Assembly: GCA_019247865.1 (NCBI GenBank)
Contig: JAFBAJ010000305.1
Coordinates: 1-6,299, forward strand
Origin: Acidobacteriota bacterium
Lineage (GTDB): Bacteria; Acidobacteriota; Blastocatellia; Pyrinomonadales; Pyrinomonadaceae
Direction of reading: 5' to 3'
Length of the DNA: 6,299 nucleotides
Made by a program: the position numbers and the translations under genes. Shown piece by piece: positions 1 through 5,751 of this stretch; the first letter of the stretch is position 1, and each line of letters starts with the position of its first letter. The notes under the pieces are model-generated. The model worked only from the letters and a program-made list of their open reading frames with translations. It made no database searches and was not told the DNA's origin.

Positions 1-1935
1 TTCGACGACGAGCAGCAGGAAGGCCGCGCCGAGAAAGTATCGCCAACTGTTGCCGCGCCGCTCGGCCGCGTCGCGCCAGGCGGTCGGCGAGGTTTCGCTC
101 GCGTTCGATGACGCCGCGAAGAGGCTTTCGATCTCGGCCGGCGTCGCCAGCGCCGTCGCAGACTCAGCCGCCGGAGCATTGAAGGCCAGATAGCGCGTGA
201 GGCCGTTCGCTTCGACGCGATAGATTCCGGGTTTAGGGAAATAAGCGACCGGCCGCAGCATCAGTTCGCGCGCAAGCGCCGCCTGCATCTTTCCTTCGGC
301 ATCAAAGATTTTGACGGAAGTCTCCGGCTCAAGCCCCAGGCTGACCCGTTCGCCGATGCTGTACGAGAGCGGCTCGCGCGGGCTCAGACTCGCACGCGCG
401 ATGGACGAAGCGAGTGCGGGCAGCGCGACGGAGGCTCCCAACTCTCCGGCCGCGCGCGCGGGCGAAGCTGCGAACAGATGTACTATGCCGCTGCCGAATT
501 TCTGCGAGACGAAAGCGGGCGCGCCGTCATTCCAACGCATGACCGTCGCAGCCCCTTCGCGCGGCGTGACAGCATAGCCTTCATGCATCCGCACCGCGCG
601 CAGTGCCGTCAGGACGCCTTCACCTAGAAAGCTCAACGCGTCCGCGTCCGCGTCAGCCGCGCCCAAGCTGAGCGCCTGCGTCTCATCTCCCTTGCGCGCG
701 AGCGTCGTGAACGGAAACGCGCCGCCCGCCTCCGTGCCCGCGAACCCGTTCCACGAAGCCGTGTCCACGTCGCGCCCCAGGCACAACCAGACGGTGCCGC
801 CCGCGCGTGCGTACTCGGCCAGCGCGCTCAACTCGTGCGCGTCCGGCTGGCCGTGCAGCGTGAGCGTGACGAGCGCGTACGCATTAAGCTCTGAAGCAGA
901 AGCGGGCAGTGACGCCTTTTGTTCGAGCGCGAAATGCGCCTCGCCCGCTGCCGCCGCGAGCGCCGCGCTCAAATATCTGTCACCATCATTTTCATCCTGC
1001 TCGACCAGCAGAGCGCGCCCCGCGCGCGGCGCATTGAAACTCAGAAATCTTTCGTCATCGGCATCGAAATCGTCCGGCGCGAGCGTCCGCAGCCGCGCGG
1101 TCATTTGCCCGTTCGATTCCGTGCGCCAATCTATCTCCGCGCGCGCGCCTGCGCTCGCATCCAGCGCCCAGCTCCTGCGCCCGCCGCTGCGTTCACCAGA
1201 CGCGGCGACAACCTCCGAAGCGTCAAGCTCAATGCCCTTCTCACTCGACGCGACCGCTTCATCGAGCAGGAAAGCGTTGCGTCCCAGCTCAGCCCCGACC
1301 GGATGCTTGTTGACCCGCGTGAAAGCGCCCGGCTGTGTGTAGGCCGCGCTCCTGAGGCCGCTCTGCTGAAAGTCGGAGATGACTTCGACGAAGGCTTCGC
1401 CCGGCGGCTCGTGCTCCAACAGCTCGGCTGCGTCGGCGAAGCACGCTGCGTAATTCGCAGCACCGCTCGCGGCCTGATAACGATCTATTGCAACGCCGAG
1501 CACGCGCTGGTCACTGGTCACAGGAGACAGGGCTTGCGCCTCGTCCGCGCAGGAGATGACGACCGCGCGCTCGCCCGCCGCCAGAGCGTTCACGATGGCG
1601 CGCGCCTGCTCTTTCGCCGCCGCCACGCGTCCCGCCGCCTGCATGCTCAGCGAAGCGTCGAGCAGGATGATGTGCGTGCGCGCTGTGCGAGTTCCGAAAG
1701 TGATGAGCGGGCGCGCGATGGCGAGGATGAGAAGCAGGAGGGCTGCTGCGCGCAGGGCGAGCAGGAGCGGCTGCTGAACCTTGCGCGGGCGCAGGCGAAA
1801 GCTCGGCGTCTCGCGCAGGAACCTGAGCGAAGGGAAATCCAGACGCGACGCGTGCCTGCGCACCAGCAGGTGAATCAGCACCGGCAGCGCGATGAGAGCT
1901 AATCCAGAGAGTGCAAGCGGAGACAGAAAACGCAT
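1..1935 (-). CDS. BatA-like membrane protein with a degenerate VWA domain (3' end cut by window edge)
   Basis: The reading frame is open from an ATG at 1935 to the left edge, giving 645 residues with no stop. The N-terminus has two membrane segments (about residues 5-25 and 55-78) separated by a short basic stretch, the layout of the BatA N-terminal domain. A VWA-like domain follows: first metal-site motif DASLS at 93-97, strand-end motif VISDFQ at 185-190. The usual threonine of the second metal motif is not evident; the corresponding region reads SGAANYAA (157-164). Residues about 305-390 resemble a glutamine-amidotransferase-like fold (ALVTLTLHG, then YARAGGTVWLCLG). A third membrane segment starts near 633, so probably only a short C-terminal tail is missing. 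Inferred role: membrane partner of the MoxR/DUF58 pair. It is the last gene visible in the cluster, 137 nt after DUF58, with a hairpin element between. No convincing Shine-Dalgarno sequence precedes the ATG. Specific substrate is unknown. Confidence 0.87.
   Translation of the reverse strand, partial: MRFLSPLALSGLALIALPVLIHLLVRRHASRLDFPSLRFLRETPSFRLRPRKVQQPLLLALRAAALLLLILAIARPLITFGTRTARTHIILLDASLSMQAAGRVAAAKEQARAIVNALAAGERAVVISCADEAQALSPVTSDQRVLGVAIDRYQAASGAANYAACFADAAELLEHEPPGEAFVEVISDFQQSGLRSAAYTQPGAFTRVNKHPVGAELGRNAFLLDEAVASSEKGIELDASEVVAASGERSGGRRSWALDASAGARAEIDWRTESNGQMTARLRTLAPDDFDADDERFLSFNAPRAGRALLVEQDENDGDRYLSAALAAAAGEAHFALEQKASLPASASELNAYALVTLTLHGQPDAHELSALAEYARAGGTVWLCLGRDVDTASWNGFAGTEAGGAFPFTTLARKGDETQALSLGAADADADALSFLGEGVLTALRAVRMHEGYAVTPREGAATVMRWNDGAPAFVSQKFGSGIVHLFAASPARAAGELGASVALPALASSIARASLSPREPLSYSIGERVSLGLEPETSVKIFDAEGKMQAALARELMLRPVAYFPKPGIYRVEANGLTRYLAFNAPAAESATALATPAEIESLFAASSNASETSPTAWRDAAERRGNSWRYFLGAAFLLLVVE
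637..654. repeat. Short hexanucleotide tandem repeat (CGCGTC x3)
   Basis: Three exact copies of a 6-bp unit inside the BatA-like gene. They encode alternating Asp-Ala residues (about 428-433) in the minus-strand protein. A change in copy number would add or remove two residues without a frameshift. This is probably incidental. Confidence 0.5.
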
Positions 1936-1952
1936 ATGCCTAAAACTCAAAC

Positions 1953-2052
1953 CTCTGCGCCAACTCTGCGCGACCTCCGCGTCTCTGCGGTGAGTTCCGG
2001 ATACGTCACCTTCACCGCAGAGGCGCAGAGAAGTCGCAGAGATGACGCAGAG
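1953..2052. repeat. Word-built inverted repeat, CGCAGAG type (hairpin 1)
   Basis: This element fills most of the gap between the DUF58 and BatA-like genes. The right arm (2012-2052) holds four copies of CGCAGAG, starting at 2016, 2024, 2035 and 2046, so the spacing is 8, 11, 11. The left arm (1953-1993) holds the complement CTCTGCG at 1953, 1964 and 1983, with a variant CTCCGCG at 1975, so the spacing mirrors it as 11, 11, 8. By my alignment the arms match at 33 of 41 positions, including 11 in a row (TCACCGCAGAG) next to the 18-nt loop (1994-2011). In the transcript it would form a long interrupted hairpin ending 17 nt before the BatA-like start codon. It is too degenerate and lacks a clean T-run, so I do not call it a terminator. 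Confidence 0.9.
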
Positions 2053-2072
2053 AAAAGCCTTGACTCAGAACA

Positions 2073-2969
2073 CTAACCTTTTCCCCTCTTCCCTTTGCGT
2101 TGGCGCAGGTAGACCGCGAGAGCCTTGTCGAGCGGCTCTGCCGTGTCCAGCTCGACGTACTCCGCGCCCGTCCGCTCCAGCTCGCGGCGGAAATAGGCGC
2201 TCGTCTCGGCGAGGCGCTGCTGGTAAGCTTTGCGTATCCGCAGCGTGTCGGCGATCAGCGTTTCGCCCGTTTCGAGGTCACGAAACTCGTACGTCCCGCG
2301 TCGCTCCAGAAGTTTTTCCGCGCGGTCAAGGAGATGAAAGATGATGACATCGTGGCCGACGCGGCGCACGCGCGCCGTCGCCTCGACGATCTCTTCCGGC
2401 TCGTCGTAGAGGTCTGAGACGAGCAGGATCAGGCCGCGCCGCTTCCATTGCGCGGCTTCGCGCAGCAGTGTCTGTCCGACGCGCGTGCGCCCGCCCGCCT
2501 GCACTCTGTCGAGCGCCGCGAGCAACGCATGCAGGTGGCGCTGTCCGCCGCGCACGTTGAGTCTCTCTCTGACCTCTTCGTCGAAACAGACGAGCCCCAC
2601 GCGGTCGTTCTGTCTGATCGCCAGGTAAGCGAGCGAGGCCAGCAGGTAGCGCGCGTACTCAAGCTTGGAAACGTCGCGCGGGACGAAGGCCAGCGAGCCG
2701 CTGACATCGAACATCAGCCGCATCGCGACGTTCGTCTCTTCCTCGAACTCCTTGACGTAGAGGCGATCCGTCCGCCCGTAGATGCGCCAGTCCACGCGCC
2801 GCATCTCGTCGCCGGCGATGTACGGCCGATGCTCCGCGAACTCCTGCGAGAGCCCATGATAAGGGCTGCGGTGCAAGCCGATCAAAAACCCTTCGACCAC
2901 CGTCCGCGCGATCAGGTCGAGCCGACCGATGGAAGCCAGAACAGAAGGGTTTAAGAGACGTTCGGACAT
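2073..2969 (-). CDS. DUF58 family protein with intact VWA metal-binding motifs
   Basis: A complete 298-residue protein. The DUF58 signature is clear: a conserved segment at about 31-80 (GLHRSPYHGLSQEF, then YIAGDEMRRVDWRIYGR, then LYVKEFEEE). It runs into a VWA-like domain with the metal-site motif DVSGS at 88-92, a threonine candidate in GGRTRVG near 162, and the aspartate of SDLYD at 185-189. There is no signal peptide or membrane segment, and the C-terminus is strongly basic (RQRKGKRGKG), so the protein is probably cytoplasmic. DUF58 genes usually sit next to MoxR ATPases; here two VWA genes separate them. Inferred role: metal-dependent protein-binding partner of the MoxR ATPase. The ATG at 2969 is the only sensible start, since the DUF58 homology begins close to it, yet no Shine-Dalgarno sequence lies upstream; the sequence there is the edge of hairpin 2. 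The stop is TAG at 2073-2075. Confidence 0.94.
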   Translation of the reverse strand: MSERLLNPSVLASIGRLDLIARTVVEGFLIGLHRSPYHGLSQEFAEHRPYIAGDEMRRVDWRIYGRTDRLYVKEFEEETNVAMRLMFDVSGSLAFVPRDVSKLEYARYLLASLAYLAIRQNDRVGLVCFDEEVRERLNVRGGQRHLHALLAALDRVQAGGRTRVGQTLLREAAQWKRRGLILLVSDLYDEPEEIVEATARVRRVGHDVIIFHLLDRAEKLLERRGTYEFRDLETGETLIADTLRIRKAYQQRLAETSAYFRRELERTGAEYVELDTAEPLDKALAVYLRQRKGKRGKG

Positions 2970-2974
2970 AGAAG

Positions 2975-3056
2975 CAGAATGCAGAAGTCAGAATCCAGAA
3001 GCCAGAATGAAAGGCGATGCTTTTCTTCTGGCTTCTGGCTCCTGACTCCTGGCTCC
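2975..3056. repeat. Word-built inverted repeat, CAGAANN 7-bp type (hairpin 2)
   Basis: This element fills nearly all of the 87-nt gap between VWA protein 2 and DUF58. The left side is five exact 7-bp units, CAGAATG, CAGAAGT, CAGAATC, CAGAAGC, CAGAATG (2975-3009). The right side is TTCTGGC twice, then TCCTGAC, TCCTGGC and a partial TCCT (3026-3056), also in 7-bp phase. Arms 2982-3007 and 3026-3051 pair at 23 of 26 positions, including 13 in a row. The loop (3008-3025) contains a small further palindrome, GAAAgGC / GCtTTTC. In the transcript it begins right after the stop codon of VWA protein 2 and ends about 5-12 nt before the DUF58 start codon. Confidence 0.92.
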
Positions 3057-4073
3057 TCATTTCGCGTAGTACCCGCGCCGGGTGCGTGCGGCGAGGTCGG
3101 GGCGGCGCGTGAGCTGCACGCGGACGGCCCGCCACGAGCCGTCGCGCGCGGTGTTGCTGGGACGATAGCCGATGCTGTAGACGGTGCTCAGGTCGCGTAT
3201 CACCTGCTGGTACACGTCCTTCAAGTCCTCCACCTTGCGCGCGTAATAAGCGTTGCTGCCGCTCTCGACGGCCAGCTCCTGCAACTGCCTCTGCGCCATC
3301 TGATAGGCAAGCTCGGAGTAGGTCATGCGGCGATCCTCTTTCATCTCGCGCTCGGTGTCGAGATAGATCGGGATGACGATGGAATCGGAGCGGCTGACGA
3401 CGCGGAGCAGCTCTTCAAACGTCGTCTGTGAGCCGTCGCCGCGCACGCCCGGCAGAGCGTTGTCCACGCCGTCCGTCATCACGACGACCGCGCTCCGCCG
3501 CGCAGTGCGCTCAGGACTGAGCATCGTTTCCAACACATAGCGCAGAGCATCCCAGAAGTTCGTGCCGCCCGCCGGCTTCTGCATCTTCTTGATGCGCTCC
3601 TTCAAGACCGCGCGGTCGAGCGTCAGCGGCGAGACGAAATCCAGCCGGTCGGTAAAGGTTACGATGGCGATCCTGTCAGACGGCCGCGCGGCGTCCACAA
3701 AGCTCTGCGCGCTCTTGCGTATGAGCTTCAGTTTGTCTTTGGTCGAGCCGGAGAGGTCGATCAGGAGCACCAGGTCGAAAGGGGTTTCGGCGGAAGCGAA
3801 GAACGAGATCTCCTGCACCGCGCCGTCCTCCATGACGCTGAAATCCTTCTGCTCAAGCTGTCCGACGAGGCTCTTGGGGTCGCGGCTGAAGACCGTCACG
3901 TTGAGGTCAACGAGATCCGTCTCGACGCGCACGGTCTCATCCTGCGCGCGCACGCCGACGGCAAAGAAAGAACAGACCAACAAAAATCTCACGCAAAGGT
4001 GCAAAGGCGCAAAGAAAGAGTTGATGGCTTTTCTTTGCGCCTTTGCGTCCTGGCGTGAGACTTCATTTCGCAT
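3057..4073 (-). CDS. Secreted VWA-domain protein (VWA protein 2), acidobacterial VWFA-related type
   Basis: From the ATG at 4073 this is 338 residues. A hydrophobic stretch FLLVCSFFAVGV followed by RAQDE (about 30-46) looks like a signal peptide cleaved after RA. The mature protein starts with VETDLVDLNVTVFSRD, the beta-rich lead-in of the VWFA-related acidobacterial family, then DFSVMEDG. The VWA metal site looks complete: DLSGS at 106-110, threonine in GGTNFWDAL near 171, TDG at 200-202. The C-terminus is TRRGYYAK. It is a paralogue of the upstream gene, with the same DLSGSTKDKLKLIR segment and the same GYYAK ending. Start choice is uncertain: ATG 4073 overlaps the upstream stop by 11 nt but puts about 28 repeat-derived residues before the signal peptide, while GTG at 3992 would give a normal short signal peptide and 311 residues. 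Neither has a strong Shine-Dalgarno sequence. Inferred role: exported or surface protein-binding component; ligand unknown. Confidence 0.88.
   Translation of the reverse strand: MRNEVSRQDAKAQRKAINSFFAPLHLCVRFLLVCSFFAVGVRAQDETVRVETDLVDLNVTVFSRDPKSLVGQLEQKDFSVMEDGAVQEISFFASAETPFDLVLLIDLSGSTKDKLKLIRKSAQSFVDAARPSDRIAIVTFTDRLDFVSPLTLDRAVLKERIKKMQKPAGGTNFWDALRYVLETMLSPERTARRSAVVVMTDGVDNALPGVRGDGSQTTFEELLRVVSRSDSIVIPIYLDTEREMKEDRRMTYSELAYQMAQRQLQELAVESGSNAYYARKVEDLKDVYQQVIRDLSTVYSIGYRPSNTARDGSWRAVRVQLTRRPDLAARTRRGYYAK
3987..4060. repeat. Word-built inverted repeat, GCAAAG 8-bp type (hairpin 3)
   Basis: The element lies at the junction of the two VWA genes, starting 2 nt past the stop codon of VWA protein 1. 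The left arm (3987-4017) has GCAAAG at 3993, 4001 and 4009, an 8-bp period. The right arm (4030-4060) has CTTTGC at 4033 and 4041, then a degenerate unit. The arms pair at 27 of 31 positions, with 17 in a row (TTTCTTTGCGCCTTTGC in the right arm) and both outer ends matching (TCTCACG / CGTGAGA). The loop is 12 nt (4018-4029). In the transcript the distal arm is followed directly by five U residues (complement of 3982-3986), so it has some resemblance to an intrinsic attenuator. That T-run, however, also encodes the signal peptide of VWA protein 2. Confidence 0.92.
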
Positions 4074-5733
4074 AGTAGCCGCTCTTGCCGCGCGCGACGG
4101 CGTTGGGCCGGGTGACGCGGACGCGGATCGCGCGCCACTTGCCGTCGCGGACGTTGTTGCTCGGATGATAAGAGAGGCTATAGACCGTGCCGATGTCCGC
4201 GACGACGCGCTCGTACGCGCCCGCCAGGTCTTCGAGCTTGTCCACTTCATAAAAGAGGCCGCCGCCCGCCTCCGCCAGCTCGGCCATGCGGTCGTGCCCG
4301 GCGTCGAAATCTTCCGGCTGCGTGTCCTGCTCGCTCAACGATTCGTATTCCGTATCAACCCAGAGCGAATAGACGACGCCGTCGAACTCGCGTATCTGGC
4401 TCAGGATCTCATTGTAGCTCAGCCGCGAGCCGTCGCCATGAACGCTCGGCAGCGTCCCGTCGAGCCCGTCGCTCATCACGACGATGGCCGTCCGGCGCGA
4501 CGTGCCGACATCCTTCAGGGCATCCGTCATGGCAAAGTTCAACGCGTCGTAAAGCTTCGTATCGCCCTGCGCGCTCTCGATCGCATTGATGCGGCGATGC
4601 AAAGCCTCGCGGTCCGTCGTGAGCGGCGAGACGAGCACCGCTGTGCCCGCGAAAGTGATGACGGCGATGCTGTCTTCGGGACGCGCCGCGTCCACAAAGC
4701 GCAACGCTGCATCGCGGATCAGTTTCAGCTTGTCTTTCGTCGAACCAGAGAGGTCGATCACGAGCACGAGGTTGAAAGGCGCGCTCGCCGACTCGAAGTG
4801 CGTGATCGGCTGCTCCGCGCCGTCCTCGAAGATCTTGAAGTCGCTCTGCGCCAGACCGAGCAGGCCGCGACTCGTCGCGCGGTCAACGACCGAAACGTTG
4901 AGCGTCACCAGCTCCGTATCCACGCGTATGACATCGCCCTCGTCGATCTCTTCCGGCGCGGTCAGCGGCGCGGCGGGCGTGCCGGCAACGCTCTGCTGCT
5001 CGTCCGTCGTGCCGCCCAGCGTTGGCGGCTTTTGCTCAAGCGGCGGCGGCGTTCGCTCCTCCGCGCTCGGTGGGCCTGGCGCGCGTGTATCAACTCCGCC
5101 GAGCAGGCTGATGCGCCCGCGCTCGGATGACAAACGCACGGGCTTGCCATCTTTCCCCCTGACAGATTCAAACGCGGGGACTCCCTTACGAACGAGGTCG
5201 GGCGTCACGACAGAGATTTTTCCGACGGAGGCTTTGGCAGAAATGTTCAGCCCTGCGGCCGGATCGGAGAAGATAAACTTGATGTTGCCCGATTGCGTCT
5301 GCGCCGTGAGCGCAGCGGGAATGCCAAGCACTTCGACCCCGCCGCCGTTGGTGAGGATCTCGACGCGTGTGCGTGCAGGCACGTGCAGAGAGAGATTGAC
5401 GCGGAGGCTTGAAGCCGGGCCGGTGGCTCCGCTTGCTACCAGCACGTTCAAAAGCTGCTCCGTGCGGCGAATGATGACGGGCGAGCTTTGCGGCGTCTCG
5501 CCTACGAACACAGCCGTCACGGAGACGTGCGGCTCGTTCCAGACTTCGACCCTGACATCGCCGCGACGATTCTCAACACGCAGGGAATTATTGGCAGGCA
5601 GGTCCGCGCGCATGTCCTGCGCCAGGCTGTAGGAAAAAGGTACCATCAGAAAAGAGAGGAGCAGCAGCCAGCTAGGGCGCAGCCGCCCGGACGGGAGATT
5701 CGATAGAGCACGCTTCTCATCCATAGCTTTCAT
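4063..5733 (-). CDS. Secreted VWA-domain protein with DUF4097-like N-terminal region (VWA protein 1)
   Basis: A complete 556-residue protein. Residues 17-39 form a signal peptide: basic RLRP, a hydrophobic core WLLLLSFLMVPFSY, and a likely cleavage site after SLA (38). Residues about 45-212 form a repetitive beta-rich region (LRVENRRGDVRVEVW, GGGVEVLGIP, AQTQSGNIKFIF, GKISVV, RGRISLLGG) like the DUF4097 putative adhesin fold. A Pro-rich linker spans about 218-262. The VWFA-related acidobacterial domain follows: lead-in VDTELVTLNVSVVDR (271-285), DFKIFEDG (298-305), metal site DLSGS at 327-331, threonine in GDTKLYDAL near 392, SDG at 421-423. The end is KSGYYAK. The ATG at 5733 is chosen because AAGGGG lies 8 nt upstream; a second ATG three codons later is less well placed. 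It follows the MoxR gene by 18 nt, so co-transcription is likely. Inferred role: exported protein-binding or adhesion component; ligand unknown. Confidence 0.92.
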   Translation of the reverse strand: MKAMDEKRALSNLPSGRLRPSWLLLLSFLMVPFSYSLAQDMRADLPANNSLRVENRRGDVRVEVWNEPHVSVTAVFVGETPQSSPVIIRRTEQLLNVLVASGATGPASSLRVNLSLHVPARTRVEILTNGGGVEVLGIPAALTAQTQSGNIKFIFSDPAAGLNISAKASVGKISVVTPDLVRKGVPAFESVRGKDGKPVRLSSERGRISLLGGVDTRAPGPPSAEERTPPPLEQKPPTLGGTTDEQQSVAGTPAAPLTAPEEIDEGDVIRVDTELVTLNVSVVDRATSRGLLGLAQSDFKIFEDGAEQPITHFESASAPFNLVLVIDLSGSTKDKLKLIRDAALRFVDAARPEDSIAVITFAGTAVLVSPLTTDREALHRRINAIESAQGDTKLYDALNFAMTDALKDVGTSRRTAIVVMSDGLDGTLPSVHGDGSRLSYNEILSQIREFDGVVYSLWVDTEYESLSEQDTQPEDFDAGHDRMAELAEAGGGLFYEVDKLEDLAGAYERVVADIGTVYSLSYHPSNNVRDGKWRAIRVRVTRPNAVARGKSGYYAK

Positions 5734-5741
5734 GACTTTTA

Positions 5742-5747
5742 CCCCTT
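5742..5747 (-). promoter_or_regulatory. Shine-Dalgarno sequence of VWA protein 1
   Basis: AAGGGG on the minus strand, with 8 nt between it and the ATG at 5733. It decides between two nearby in-frame ATGs, at 5733 and 5724. It is the only convincing ribosome binding site at a gene start in the window. Confidence 0.7.
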
Positions 5748-5751
5748 ACGT

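Noticed and set aside
919..1902. Plus-strand open frame of 327 codons opposite the BatA-like gene
   Set aside because: Extremely Arg-rich with no domain signature. The minus strand here encodes a continuous 645-residue protein with membrane segments and VWA motifs.
2659..3135. Minus-strand open frame across hairpin 2
   Set aside because: It is out of frame with both the DUF58 and VWA genes. Its middle is translated repeat (SQESGARSQ) and its ends are shadows.
2979..3431. Plus-strand open frame starting in hairpin 2
   Set aside because: It starts in repeat sequence and continues antisense to the VWA protein 2 C-terminus, with no recognisable domain.
1953..4060. CRISPR array
   Set aside because: The repeats are 6-8 bp words in palindromic arms, with no 25-40-bp direct repeats, no unique spacers and no cas genes.
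1953..4060. Insertion sequence or transposon ends
   Set aside because: No transposase gene and no target-site duplication is visible. The elements are 74-100 bp hairpins, so at most they could be non-autonomous, and nothing in the window shows this.
4074..4250. Upstream extension of VWA protein 2 into the upstream gene
   Set aside because: The extra residues are Ser/Arg/Ala-rich and out of frame with the conserved C-terminus of VWA protein 1, so this is read-through of an open frame rather than a real start.
3562..5130. Long plus-strand open frame (522 codons) opposite the VWA genes
   Set aside because: The translation is Arg/Ala-rich with no recognisable domain. It spans two clear minus-strand genes and their junction, so it is a shadow caused by high GC content.
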